DNA of 33,110 nt from a virus. Location: positions 1-33,110 of the IMG/VR virus record IMGVR_UViG_3300034064_001092. The stretch is one strand, 5' to 3'. Under the pieces are notes generated by a model. The model had not been told where the DNA came from and searched no databases. It saw nothing but the letters and a program-made list of their open reading frames with translations. Of this stretch, positions 1 to 6,186 are shown in pieces. The position numbers and the translations under genes were made by a program. The stretch's first letter is position 1. Each line of letters begins with the position of its first letter.

Positions 1-127
1 TCCCATCGGACGATGATCGAATCTTGCGGGCGGCGATGTCGCTGGCCAATGCGGAACCGACCACGGGTGGGTCGTGTCCGGCACATCAACGCCCGTGGAA
101 ACTCCGTGAAGGCGTGTCGTCCAAGAC
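1..127. repeat. Terminal direct repeat, left copy (circular overlap)
   Basis: Bases 1-127 are identical to bases 32984-33110. The reading frame entering at base 3 continues exactly the frame leaving at 33110, so removing one copy closes the circle at 32,983 bp. A 127-base exact overlap matches a common assembler k-mer size. It is therefore more likely a circular-assembly artefact than a biological direct terminal repeat. Confidence 0.95.
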
Positions 128-254
128 GGGGAAGGAATATTCATTCTGGTCGTGCGGTTCAAAAGACGACAATGCCCCGCGCGGATGGTGCGACAAGCAA
201 CCAACGGCGGAATGGAAGGCGGCAAATGAAGGGCGCAACGGGGGTGCGTTCTGA
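1..254 (+). CDS. ERF-like recombination protein, C-terminal part (continues from 32596)
   Basis: This is the 3' end of the gene that starts at 32596 and crosses the circle junction. The joined protein is 213 aa. The part here carries the tail from residue about 130: a linker and then a putative zinc-binding segment with C155, H158, C181 and C193, in the order CPAH ... WSCG ... GWCD. The N-terminal core is described under the entry at 32596. It stops at TGA 252-254, and the next gene's ATG shares the last A, so the two are probably translationally coupled. The zinc-finger tail suggests DNA binding added to an annealing core; this is inference. Confidence 0.75.
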   Translation, partial: PSDDDRILRAAMSLANAEPTTGGSCPAHQRPWKLREGVSSKTGKEYSFWSCGSKDDNAPRGWCDKQPTAEWKAANEGRNGGAF

Positions 255-766
255 TGTCGGAGGCGTGGATCAAGGTCGCCGTCAAAACGCTCCGTGATCC
301 GAAGGTGGTGACCCTATCGTCCGACGCGGTGCGTTGGGCGTGGGTCGCCATCCTTTTGGCCGCGAAGGAACAAACCCCGCCCGGACATTTTGATTCGGAA
401 CCGCATTTGCGGGCGGTTGTGTCCCCAACGGTGGGGGAGCATCTGACCGAATTGGTGGAGAAGGGGCTTTTGAATGTTGACCCGGAAGGCGGGATTGCAC
501 CCGCCCGATGGCGTCGATACCAGATTGACCCGACCGCGGCAGACCGTCAAAAGCGGGTTCGCGAACGTGACGGGCGTGACATCGCCGTGACAAAAACCGT
601 GACGGGGCGTGACATCGCCGTGACGCGTCACGCAAAAAATCGTGACGGTCACACCCTAGACATAGACAAGGACAAGGACATTGACAAGAAACTATCTATT
701 CAAAACGGGAAGACGGAATCGGTGGGCGATGTGGTTCAACGGGCATTGAAGGCGGTGACCCCGTGA
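254..766 (+). CDS. Phage replication-initiation (replisome organizer-like) HTH protein
   Basis: A 170-aa protein. The N-terminal ~95 residues (MSEAWIKVAVKTL..DPKVVTLSS.. VRWAWVAILLAAKEQ ... GH) look like the winged-helix N-terminal domain of phage replisome organizers and DnaD-like initiators. Those proteins begin with W-(I/V)-K..hPKv and read out a small HTH. Residues ~100-135 are an Arg/Asp/Thr/Val-rich stretch with two copies of RDIAVT, and they end in an IDKDKDIDKK segment. The DNA coding the repeats is iteron-like and could contain the origin, as in lambda O. ATG 254 overlaps the stop of the upstream recombinase (TGATG). The stop overlaps the next GTG. The family assignment is by pattern only. 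Confidence 0.6.
   Translation: MSEAWIKVAVKTLRDPKVVTLSSDAVRWAWVAILLAAKEQTPPGHFDSEPHLRAVVSPTVGEHLTELVEKGLLNVDPEGGIAPARWRRYQIDPTAADRQKRVRERDGRDIAVTKTVTGRDIAVTRHAKNRDGHTLDIDKDKDIDKKLSIQNGKTESVGDVVQRALKAVTP
566..652. repeat. CGTGAC iteron-like cluster, candidate origin of replication
   Basis: CGTGAC occurs at 566, 575, 586, 598, 608, 619 and 641. The inverted form GTCACG is at 627, with a partial GTCAC at 648. A 17-base unit (575-591) recurs exactly 33 bases later (608-624). All of it lies inside the coding region of the replication-initiation protein, which is where theta-replicating phages such as lambda keep initiator binding sites. The alternative is simple repeat expansion of a protein linker. 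Confidence 0.45.
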
Positions 767-1284
767 CGGAATACGCGGCACGGGGACGGATGGTGCTTCT
801 GGACGGGGCAACATTGGCGACGGCGAAGATCGTGGCCGATGGCAGAAACGCCCAGAATGTGACTTCCCCGGATCGCCCGTATTACGACCGGACATTGATG
901 CAAGACGACGCGACGGCTTCAATGGCCGCTGCGTGCGCGGAAGCGGCGGTCGCTGGGATTCTGGGATTGGTCTGGCACGCCAAGGTGTGGGACGCGTCCG
1001 AGCATCATCTGCACCGTGGTGAACCCGATGTCGGTGACAACATCGAGGTGCGGCGCATCCGTGAACCGGACAACGGGCTTGTCGTCCGGGAATCGGACAC
1101 GGGCGCGGGCAAAATCATCGTCATCGCCCACCCGCTCCCCGAATCGGGGTTTGCGGTGGTTGATGTCATCGGGTGGCTGGCCGCCGATGATGCGTGGCGC
1201 GTTGGGTCGGACTATCGTGTCCAGACACGGCGCGTCCCGCAACGGGACATTCGGCCAATTGATGAATTGATGGGGGTGATTTGA
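763..1284 (+). CDS. Hypothetical protein, possible PD-(D/E)XK-like fold
   Basis: A 173-aa protein with a GTG start that overlaps the previous stop as GTGA. The N-terminus (GRMVLLDGATLATAKIVADGR) and the middle resemble a set of actinophage hypothetical proteins. Those carry a nuclease-like pattern of G(D)N-x-EVR followed by strands and a late GW, and here GDNIEVRR lies at about residues 90-97 and the GW in DVIGWLAADDAW. A complete catalytic D-ExK set is not obvious: the position expected to be Lys is Arg. Any nuclease activity is therefore doubtful. It sits between the replication initiator and the Nmad1-like gene, so a nucleic-acid role is plausible but unproven. Confidence 0.6.
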   Translation: MTEYAARGRMVLLDGATLATAKIVADGRNAQNVTSPDRPYYDRTLMQDDATASMAAACAEAAVAGILGLVWHAKVWDASEHHLHRGEPDVGDNIEVRRIREPDNGLVVRESDTGAGKIIVIAHPLPESGFAVVDVIGWLAADDAWRVGSDYRVQTRRVPQRDIRPIDELMGVI

Positions 1285-1631
1285 TGCGACGGGTTGACAA
1301 CGGCAACCGAACATTTGAACAACGGATGCAGCCGTATTACACGGAGGCGTTCCAGATTCTCCGCGGTCGCCAGAAGGCATATGGTCCGGCGAACATCATC
1401 GCCGCGGGCGTGTGGGGCGTGGTCGAACAAGCGAACAACAAGGTCGAACGCGCACGGGCGCAATTGTTCGGCGACATCCTCGCGGGGAAAATCGTGCTTG
1501 ACGAAATGGACACCGAAACCGAAACCGTGTTCCGGGATTCGTTGATTGATTTGATGAACTACGCCGCCATCGCGTTGGCCGTCTGGGACGGCGAATGGAC
1601 GGCGGACATGAAGATGGAGGGAACCAAATGA
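1284..1631 (+). CDS. Nmad1-like (DUF1599) nucleotide-modification-associated protein
   Basis: A 115-aa protein; ATG 1284 shares its A with the preceding TGA. A TTG codon just before could add one residue. The pattern KAYGPANIIAAGVWGVVEQANNKVERARA, followed by a gap and FRDSLIDLMNYAAIALAVWDGEW, matches the family called DUF1599 or Nmad1 (Nucleotide modification associated domain 1). That family has a YG..N....G..G......K..R core and a C-terminal D(S/T)L.DL.NYA helix, and is usually found in phages with modified bases. It probably folds as an all-alpha MazG-like or dUTPase-like unit. Together with the Mom-like gene at 5531 and the C5 methyltransferase it supports a modified-DNA phage. Confidence 0.6.
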   Translation: MRRVDNGNRTFEQRMQPYYTEAFQILRGRQKAYGPANIIAAGVWGVVEQANNKVERARAQLFGDILAGKIVLDEMDTETETVFRDSLIDLMNYAAIALAVWDGEWTADMKMEGTK

Positions 1632-1828
1632 CACGACGCGAAGAAGTGCTCCACGCGATCCGTGGATTCGTGAAGACAAACGGGTATTCGCCGACCATCC
1701 GGGATCTGGCGGCGATTCTGGGGGTTGGCCATTCAACCATTCAACGGGCGTTGGAAGATCTCGTGAGGGATGGCAAAATCCAACGGGCGAATGGCGTGTC
1801 CCGCGGGATGGTTGTGAAGGGGGAATGA
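1628..1828 (+). CDS. LexA N-terminal-like helix-turn-helix protein
   Basis: A 66-aa single-domain protein. MTRREEVLHAIRGFVKTNGYSPTIRDLAAILGVG-HSTIQRALEDLVRDGKIQR is the winged HTH of LexA family N-termini (G.sPt.reIa..lg......v...l..L...G.i). It has no S24 autoprotease domain, so it cannot be a full LexA or CI. It is probably a small transcription regulator of the early operon. ATG 1628 overlaps the previous stop (ATGA) after AGGGAACC, with GGAGG just upstream. The alternative is an anti-repressor or accessory DNA-binding protein. Confidence 0.75.
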   Translation: MTRREEVLHAIRGFVKTNGYSPTIRDLAAILGVGHSTIQRALEDLVRDGKIQRANGVSRGMVVKGE

Positions 1829-1830
1829 CG

Positions 1831-2025
1831 ATGCCGATATATCAATTCCAATGCCCGCTTTGCGGCGCGGTCGAGGAACGGATGCAATCAATCAATTCGC
1901 CGTGGGCAACAACCCAAACGCCGCGGTGCGAAAAGTGTGGCCCTTGGATGGTGCGCGTCATCTCCGCACCGTCCATCGTTTACAAGGGCAAGGGATGGGC
2001 GAAGAAAGAGCGGGGGACGAAATGA
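1831..2025 (+). CDS. FmdB-like zinc ribbon protein
   Basis: A 64-aa protein beginning MPIYQFQCPLCGAVEER and with a second knuckle CEKCG, so four cysteines in two CxxC pairs. This is the FmdB/CxxC-CxxC zinc ribbon fold, whose members start MPIYEY.C..CG. I place the start at ATG 1831 because of that signature and because AAGGGGG at 1817-1823 is well spaced from it. ATG 1825 (two extra residues, ATGA overlap) is the alternative. The function of phage copies is unknown; RNA- or DNA-binding regulation is a guess. Confidence 0.75.
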   Translation: MPIYQFQCPLCGAVEERMQSINSPWATTQTPRCEKCGPWMVRVISAPSIVYKGKGWAKKERGTK

Positions 2026-2351
2026 CGGAATCAACGGTGTTCGCGTCTGGGGTGTTGCAATTCGTTTTTGACACGGATGAAACGCGGGTTGAATTTGTCC
2101 GCACCAACTACGCGACGGGCGGTCTGGCGGTGCTTGCGCGCAACGCCGAAACCCATGAACCGATTGCCCGGATGTCGGCAAATTTCGAGGGTGAAACACT
2201 CCCGCCGGACGAATTCTATTTGCGGGATTGGAGCGAGAACACGGAAATCGCTCAATTGTTGATCTTGACGGGTGCGATTCAACCCGTCGCCAATGCGGAG
2301 CCGATGGAAATGAATCACGGGATAGCGTATCGTTGGCGCATCATCGGATGA
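2022..2351 (+). CDS. Hypothetical protein, DUF4313-like
   Basis: A 109-aa protein starting at ATG 2022 (ATGA overlap with the FmdB-like stop; AGCGGGGGACGA upstream). The run NYATGGLAVLA ... EPIARMSANFEGETLPPDEFYLRDWSENTEIAQLLI..G is similar in order to DUF4313-type small phage and plasmid proteins. These have Y..ggLAv, then epia.lsvNl, then lp..eF.ikd.sEN...l..L...G.i. The function of that family is unknown. Nothing suggests a membrane segment or a metal site. Confidence 0.55.
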   Translation: MTESTVFASGVLQFVFDTDETRVEFVRTNYATGGLAVLARNAETHEPIARMSANFEGETLPPDEFYLRDWSENTEIAQLLILTGAIQPVANAEPMEMNHGIAYRWRIIG

Positions 2352-2370
2352 TGCAGAAGGGACGGGACGA

Positions 2371-2556
2371 ATGAGCAAGGCGAAGCAGCAAGGCGGAACG
2401 AAACGCGCCCCCGTGTGGCACGCCGTCCCGTGCTTTCATTGTGGCCGACCGATTCCGTCGGGGGCGGATGGGTGGCGTGTTCGATGGATCAACTTCACGG
2501 ATGGCGGTCGCCGCATGGCGATGACGTGGCAACACCGGAAATGCACGGGAGGCTGA
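2371..2556 (+). CDS. Small putative zinc-binding protein
   Basis: A 61-aa basic protein. It contains PCFHCGRPIPSG near residue 20 and WQHRKCTGG at the C-terminus. The pair CxxC plus HxxC is enough for one zinc ion in a treble-clef or LIM-like knuckle. GAAGGGACGGGACGA precedes the ATG. There is no recognised family. It lies between the DUF4313-like gene and the nuclease, in the early operon. Confidence 0.6.
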   Translation: MSKAKQQGGTKRAPVWHAVPCFHCGRPIPSGADGWRVRWINFTDGGRRMAMTWQHRKCTGG

Positions 2557-2558
2557 CG

Positions 2559-2942
2559 ATGGGAAGATTCAAGGACATTGCGATCACCGAGGAAATGCAG
2601 ATCAAATCAACACGCGGTCGCCGCGCTCGTAACCGAGGGAATGCGTTTGAACGCGAAGTCGCTGCCCGTCTGGGCGGTGGCGCAAAACGCGTGGGGATGT
2701 TTGGTTCCAAAACCGATGTGGAATCCCCGTGGTTGGCCGCGCAAACGAAAGTTGGCGGCTCGTATCCCGAACGCATTGACGGGTGGTTGCGATCAATCAA
2801 CGCCAAAGGAGATCAATTGCGCGCCGTAATTCTGGGCGATTCGCCCGGACCGGGCGCACGCCGTCGGACGCTGATCGTGTTGGATTTTGAGGACTTCTGC
2901 GCGTGGTACGCCAATGGGACGGGCAATGCAGAAGCGGAATGA
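2559..2942 (+). CDS. Holliday-junction-resolvase-like PD-(D/E)XK nuclease
   Basis: A 127-aa protein starting at ATG 2559 with GGGAGG about 10 bases upstream. RNRGNAFEREVAARLGG (E31) gives the N-terminal acidic helix, KTDVESPWL the Asp (D53) and AQTKVG the Q62-x-K64. This is the E ... D ... (E/Q)xK arrangement of Hjc-like and other small PD-(D/E)XK nucleases. The trailing strands RAVILGDSPGPG and TLIVLDFEDFCAWY match a set of actinophage nucleases of this size. It may resolve recombination or replication intermediates, in keeping with the ERF-like protein and RecB-like nuclease in the same operon. The substrate is inferred. Confidence 0.6.
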   Translation: MGRFKDIAITEEMQIKSTRGRRARNRGNAFEREVAARLGGGAKRVGMFGSKTDVESPWLAAQTKVGGSYPERIDGWLRSINAKGDQLRAVILGDSPGPGARRRTLIVLDFEDFCAWYANGTGNAEAE

Positions 2943-3132
2943 TTCGATCTTGACGCGTCGGGATCTGGTGTTGGCATTGACCGAAGCGCGAACCGTCGCG
3001 GAGCGCGCGCTCGCGTCTGCCCCGGAATATGTCCGCGGGTATCAGGACGGCATCGCCGTTGCCATTGAGATTGTGCGAGCATTGGACAACATGGATCGGG
3101 CAATCTCGCACCAAAGGATTGAACGGCGTTGA
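2926..3132 (+). CDS. Small alpha-helical hypothetical protein
   Basis: A 68-aa protein beginning MQKRNDSILTRRDLVLALTEAR. It overlaps the nuclease gene by 17 bases. ATG 2914 (MGRAMQKRN) is an alternative start; neither has a strong SD, but GGGACGGGC lies just upstream of 2926. The content is mostly charged helix (EARTVAERALASAPEYVRGYQDGIAVAIEIVRALDNMDRAI). There is no recognised family. The stop TGA 3130-3132 overlaps the TTG of the next gene, so translational coupling is likely. Confidence 0.55.
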   Translation: MQKRNDSILTRRDLVLALTEARTVAERALASAPEYVRGYQDGIAVAIEIVRALDNMDRAISHQRIERR

Positions 3133-3602
3133 CGCGCTCGGCCGTCATCTGGTTGGTGGCGGTCATCATCGCATCGAGCGCGGTGGCAATGTCGCCAACT
3201 CCGGTGATCGCGCCAACGCCCCCGCCCGCGCCGCAACCAATCATCCAGACGGAACCGAACCCAATCATCCGCGGTCGTGCGACCCACTACGACGCGGAAC
3301 GGCACGGTCAATCGGCGTGGTACACGAGGGAAGGGATCGTGCTATACGGTGCTGCTGGTCCGGCATTGCGGGAAATCATTCGGCACAAATGGGGCAACCG
3401 CTATCGCGTCATCGTGTCGTCCAAGGTCACGGGAATCGCGGTGGTCGTTTGGGTGGTTGATTTCTGCGAATGTCGCGGTGGTGACAAAAACCCAGACAAC
3501 GACCGATTGATTGATCTGGCTCCCGCCGTGTGGGATGCGCTTGGCGTGCCGTTGTCCAGAGGCGTGACGGCGGTGACGATTGAAGTGCTGCCGACACGAT
3601 GA
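3129..3602 (+). CDS. RlpA/expansin-like double-psi beta-barrel protein with signal peptide
   Basis: A 157-aa protein with a TTG start (TTGA overlap). Residues 1-20 form a signal peptide or anchor (RSAVIWLVAVIIASSAVA), followed by a proline-rich linker (TPVIAPTPPPAPQP). The rest reads as a double-psi beta barrel: GRATHYDAE near the start, VDFCECRG in the middle and DRLIDLAPAVWDALGVPLSRGVTAVTIEVLP at the end. This is the RlpA-type pattern, in which the IDLs...f..Lg...Gv..V.vevl end is diagnostic. RlpA proteins act on or bind peptidoglycan. A secreted wall-active protein in the early block, far from the lysis genes, is unusual; it could modify the cell wall during infection. Confidence 0.7.
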   Translation: MTRSAVIWLVAVIIASSAVAMSPTPVIAPTPPPAPQPIIQTEPNPIIRGRATHYDAERHGQSAWYTREGIVLYGAAGPALREIIRHKWGNRYRVIVSSKVTGIAVVVWVVDFCECRGGDKNPDNDRLIDLAPAVWDALGVPLSRGVTAVTIEVLPTR

Positions 3603-3620
3603 TTTCGTTTCGTGTATCGT
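3591..3620 (+). promoter_or_regulatory. Weak candidate promoter before 3640
   Basis: CCGACA (3591-3596), an 18-base spacer and TATCGT (3615-3620) lie at the end of the RlpA-like gene. They come just before the 37-base gap and a perfect GGAGGA SD at 3631-3636. The -10 fits TAnnnT and the -35 is weak (4 of 6). Confidence 0.35.
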
Positions 3621-3639
3621 TGCGCGTCTAGGAGGAACA

Positions 3640-4122
3640 ATGGTTCAAGAATCAAAAGCCGACCGATTGGAACGGATGCGGGTCAATCTGCAATCGCCAC
3701 AATCCAAGATCTTCACCCAAATGGTGCGAACCGCACGAGGTGATTCACGGGCATTGGCTGGTGTCGCATACGCCCACGAGCGGCTTGGTCTGCCCGCATC
3801 GTGGTTGCGCGAACGGATGGCTGGCCGCATTCGCGTCAAACCGTTGGACATTGAAATCCTCGATCGGGTCATTGACATCGCCAAATCAACCCCGAACGGT
3901 GTGGCGTTGAACATTGAGCGTGACCCCACCCAATCGGCGGAGGTCGGGGAATATCGTCGGGCGGTTGCGAAGATGTGCCGTGAATGCGCTCCCGCTCCGG
4001 CAAAAGGTCAAGACCAGCAATGCCCCGATGGACAATGCCCATTGCGCCCCGTGTCCCCGTTGGAATTGCACCCACGCGCACACCGAAACCCACCGATTGT
4101 CGGGAAGGACTGGGCGCGCTAG
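3640..4122 (+). CDS. Hypothetical protein with C-terminal cysteine motif
   Basis: A 160-aa protein. ATG 3640 has an ideal SD (GGAGGA, 4 bases away). The N-terminal two thirds are helical (ADRLERMRVNLQSPQSKIFTQMVRTARGDSRALAGVAYAHERLGLP) and could include a DNA-binding helical bundle. The C-terminal third has CREC, then CPDGQCPLRPVSPL, giving four cysteines likely to bind one zinc. A C..C ... C...CPLRPVSPL ending is familiar from other phage hypotheticals but has no assigned function. Its TAG stop also forms the first half of the -10 box (TAGAAT) of the next promoter. Confidence 0.65.
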   Translation: MVQESKADRLERMRVNLQSPQSKIFTQMVRTARGDSRALAGVAYAHERLGLPASWLRERMAGRIRVKPLDIEILDRVIDIAKSTPNGVALNIERDPTQSAEVGEYRRAVAKMCRECAPAPAKGQDQQCPDGQCPLRPVSPLELHPRAHRNPPIVGKDWAR

Positions 4123-4125
4123 AAT
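4097..4125 (+). promoter_or_regulatory. Promoter TTGTCG-17-TAGAAT
   Basis: TTGTCG (4097-4102), a 17-base spacer and TAGAAT (4120-4125) form a good sigma-70/SigA-type promoter. The -10 box begins with the TAG stop codon of the upstream gene. A start near 4132 would give a leader of about 27 bases with SD AAGGGGG before ATG 4159. Confidence 0.6.
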
Positions 4126-4158
4126 CCCCAACGCGTGTATGAACACAAGGGGGAATCA

Positions 4159-4563
4159 ATGGCCAGACCCGACAAATGGAATGCGCTGGATGCGTGGATC
4201 GCCAACGCTCAACGCGTGTTGGGGTTGTCTGGGTGGGTTGTCACCGTGTTGCGGGATGCGGCGGATGTCACGGCGTGGGCAGACATTGAACCCCATAGCC
4301 AAGCCAACACCGCGGATCTGCGATTGGCGCATGACTTTTGGCGGCAACCCGCCGTCCGGCAACGGCTGGTGTTGACCCACGAATTGATCCATTTGGTCAC
4401 ATCACGCGTGGATCGGATGGTCGACACGCTTGAAGATCCGATGGGCAAATTGGCGTTTGCCGTGTTCGAACCGCAATATTCAGACGCGACCGAACGCATG
4501 ACCGAACATCTGGCCACCGTGATCGCGCCGATGCTCCCGTTGCCATCGTTGCCAAAAGGGTGA
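4159..4563 (+). CDS. HExxH zinc-peptidase-like protein
   Basis: A 134-aa protein from ATG 4159; AAGGGGG ends 7 bases upstream. GTG 4135 would add eight residues but has no SD. LTHELIHLV puts a zincin HExxH at H74-E75-L-I-H78, preceded by the conserved drop-in helix (WRQPAVRQRLVL). A third ligand may come from the downstream ERMTEHLATVIAP segment. The size and layout match small metallopeptidase-like proteins of actinophages, whose substrates are unknown. It has no signal peptide, so it acts in the cytoplasm if it is active. Confidence 0.65.
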   Translation: MARPDKWNALDAWIANAQRVLGLSGWVVTVLRDAADVTAWADIEPHSQANTADLRLAHDFWRQPAVRQRLVLTHELIHLVTSRVDRMVDTLEDPMGKLAFAVFEPQYSDATERMTEHLATVIAPMLPLPSLPKG

Positions 4564-4856
4564 ACCCCAAACGCCCGTGCCTTGAATGCGGAGCACCCAG
4601 CCGTGGGTCACGATGTCCGGCGCACGAGATCCCAGACACCCGCAAGCGTCCGGGCTACGGGGCTGAATGGACGCGCATCTCCCGCGAAATGCGGCGGCGA
4701 AATCCCGTGTGTTCGATGTGCGCGCAAACCGGAATTCCATTGGCCGTTGACCACATCATTCCGCGGTCGCTCGGGGGGTCGGATGACCCGTGGAATCTGC
4801 GGGTGTTGTGCGGTGATTGCCACCGTCGCTACGGTCGCACACGACGATCACGATGA
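4560..4856 (+). CDS. HNH endonuclease
   Basis: A 98-aa protein; GTG 4560 overlaps the previous stop (GTGA). The N-terminus has a first zinc knuckle (CLECG ... RCPAHE). The HNH core reads MRRRNPVCSMCAQTGIPLAVDHIIPRSLGGSDDPWNLRVLCGDCHRRY. It contains CxxC, the catalytic H in VDHI, N in WNL and a final CxxCH. Phages with HK97-type terminases often keep such an HNH protein next to the terminase genes, where it supports DNA packaging and cleavage. Here about 2 kb of modification genes lies between it and terS. It is the last gene before a terminator. Confidence 0.85.
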   Translation: MNPKRPCLECGAPSRGSRCPAHEIPDTRKRPGYGAEWTRISREMRRRNPVCSMCAQTGIPLAVDHIIPRSLGGSDDPWNLRVLCGDCHRRYGRTRRSR

Positions 4857-4913
4857 CCCCCGCGTGGGGTATGGGGTCAGAATCTGGCACGGTTGGAACC
4901 GCTATATCCGACC

Positions 4914-4944
4914 CCCAATGCCGTGCGCGGTCGGTTGGGTTTTT
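4914..4944 (+). terminator. Intrinsic terminator after the HNH gene
   Basis: The outer arms CCCAA (4914-4918) and TTGGG (4935-4939) and the inner CCG/CGG (4921-4923/4932-4934) form a bulged stem, directly followed by TTTTT (4940-4944). A competing 6-bp stem CCGACC/GGTCGG (4908-4913/4929-4934) is also possible. It probably ends the early transcription unit before a new promoter starts. Confidence 0.55.
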
Positions 4945-4972
4945 CGGTTTTGGGCAGATTTCCGGTTTGGGG

Positions 4973-4988
4973 CGGTTCGGTCGAACCG
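4973..4988. promoter_or_regulatory. Palindromic operator candidate
   Basis: CGGTTCG (4973-4979), a 2-base spacer and CGAACCG (4982-4988) make a perfect 7-bp inverted repeat that overlaps the -35 region of the promoter at 4981-5010. This is a likely binding site for a dimeric regulator. Confidence 0.4.
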
Positions 4989-5010
4989 TCGCCGCGCGGT
5001 GTGCTACCAT
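4981..5010 (+). promoter_or_regulatory. Candidate promoter giving a leaderless transcript
   Basis: TCGAAC (4981-4986), 18 bases and TACCAT (5005-5010) are followed by exactly 6 bases and ATG 5017. No Shine-Dalgarno sequence precedes the ATG. The TAnnnT-N6-ATG spacing is the actinobacterial leaderless pattern. The -35 is weak. Confidence 0.5.
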
Positions 5011-5016
5011 CGGCCA

Positions 5017-5547
5017 ATGACAAACGGAGGTTTTCCAGACGCGTTTCGGTCGCGCATTGTCGCGTCCGGCGAAGAATCACCCGATCAATTGCTGGCTAAT
5101 CCAGCCAATTGGCGCGGGCATCCATCGGGTCAACGCGAGGCATTGGCGGCTGTGCTTGATGAAGTTGGCTTCGTCGCCCCCGTCATTGTCAATCGAACGA
5201 CGGGTCGTTTGATCGACGGTCACCTCCGCGTTGAACTTGCATTGGCGCGCGATGAAACGATGATCCCCGTGTCGTATGTTGAACTCACCGAAGCCGAAGA
5301 ACGATTGGTGTTGGCCACGTATGACCCGCTCGGCGATTTGGCATTTGCCGACCCCGCCCGTTTGGGTGAACTGCTCGCGGAGATCACGCCGTCGTCCGCG
5401 GAGGTGACGGAATTACTTGGCAATCTGGCACACGCGACCGGCGCAGAAGCACCGAAATTTGATGTCGGCACGGTGGGCGAACAATCACAACTTGATCAGA
5501 AAAACCCAATCAAATGTCCGGGGTGCGGATATGAATGGCGGCCATAG
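5017..5547 (+). CDS. ParB-like nuclease-domain protein
   Basis: A 176-aa protein starting at ATG 5017 without an SD (probable leaderless start). Residues ~20-95 follow the ParB/sulfiredoxin pattern: LLANPANWRGHPSGQREALAAVLDEVGFVAPVIVN, then LIDGHLRVELAL with the D-G-H-x-R box at 67-71, then IPVSYVELTEAEERL. The C-terminus ends with CPGCGYEW, a possible half zinc ribbon. In phages this domain often accompanies DNA methylases or modification genes rather than chromosome segregation. It overlaps the Mom-like gene by 17 bases, so a joint role in DNA modification or protection is a reasonable inference. Confidence 0.75.
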   Translation: MTNGGFPDAFRSRIVASGEESPDQLLANPANWRGHPSGQREALAAVLDEVGFVAPVIVNRTTGRLIDGHLRVELALARDETMIPVSYVELTEAEERLVLATYDPLGDLAFADPARLGELLAEITPSSAEVTELLGNLAHATGAEAPKFDVGTVGEQSQLDQKNPIKCPGCGYEWRP

Positions 5548-6175
5548 CGTTCGCGTTGACTGGTGTTCGCAAGAAGCGGCAAAATACGCGGTTGAAAAAT
5601 GGCACTATTCCCGATCAATGCCACGGTTCAAGATCTCCCGATTCGGCGTTTGGGAAGACGGTGAATTCGTCGGGGCGGTGATCTACGGTGGCGGGGCAAC
5701 GCCGAACCTGTTGAAGCCATACGGGTTGACCCAATTTGAAGGATGTGAATTGGTTCGCGTTTCAATGACCACGCACCGAACGCCCGTGTCCCGCGTCATC
5801 GCAATCACATTGAAGATGTTGCGAAAAGCATATCCGCGCCTCCGTCTGGTCGTTTCATTTGCAGATCCGGGCGAAGGTCACGCGGGCGGAATCTATAAAG
5901 CGGGCGGGTGGATCTATACCGGAACGATGAATGAAGCGCGCTACTACAAGATCCATGGCAAGGTCGTCCATCCCAAAACAATCAATTCGATGCGGTTGAA
6001 GCAATCGTTGGAATCGGTTCGCGCGAATCTTGACCCCAACGCCCAAACGATAATCAAGCAAGGCAAACACCGCTATTTGATGCCATTGGATGACGCGATG
6101 CGGAAGCAAGTTGCTTCGCTTGCTCAACCGTATCCCGTCAAGGTACAATCAACGCCAGACGCGCGCGAAGCATAG
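5531..6175 (+). CDS. Mom-like DNA adenine modification protein (GNAT-type)
   Basis: A 214-aa protein from ATG 5531 (GGGGTG about 7 bases upstream; the earlier in-frame codons are inside the ParB-like gene). Landmarks are VEKWHYSRSMPRFKISRFGVWEDGEFVGAVIYG, then EGCELVRVSM, SRVIAITLKMLRKAYPRLRLVVSFADP, GHAGGIYKAGGWIYTG and YYKIHGKVVHPKTI. This is the layout of Mu Mom and relatives, an acetyltransferase-like fold. Its W.H.S start, ELxR strand and SFAD..GH.G.IY..W.Y.G signature are distinctive. Mom converts adenine in DNA to a modified form that blocks many restriction enzymes. The neighbouring ParB-like gene and the Nmad1-like gene support this. The exact chemistry here is unknown. Confidence 0.75.
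   Translation: MNGGHSVRVDWCSQEAAKYAVEKWHYSRSMPRFKISRFGVWEDGEFVGAVIYGGGATPNLLKPYGLTQFEGCELVRVSMTTHRTPVSRVIAITLKMLRKAYPRLRLVVSFADPGEGHAGGIYKAGGWIYTGTMNEARYYKIHGKVVHPKTINSMRLKQSLESVRANLDPNAQTIIKQGKHRYLMPLDDAMRKQVASLAQPYPVKVQSTPDAREA
6120..6149 (+). promoter_or_regulatory. Promoter TTGCTC-18-TACAAT
   Basis: TTGCTC (6120-6125), an 18-base spacer and TACAAT (6144-6149) lie within the 3' end of the Mom-like gene, upstream of the GP88-like gene. A start near 6156 would give a leader that includes the hairpin at 6187-6203. Confidence 0.5.
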
Positions 6176-6186
6176 GGAACGATGCG

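Noticed and set aside
1-127. Biological direct terminal repeat
   Set aside because: 127 bases is a typical assembler k-mer length and an intact gene crosses the junction, so circular overlap is the simpler explanation.
566-652. CGTGAC repeats as a CRISPR array
   Set aside because: Repeat units are too short, not separated by uniform unique spacers, and lie in a coding frame.
4560-4856. HNH gene as a homing (selfish) endonuclease
   Set aside because: It is coupled by GTGA overlap to its neighbour, is of standard packaging-HNH size and interrupts no gene.
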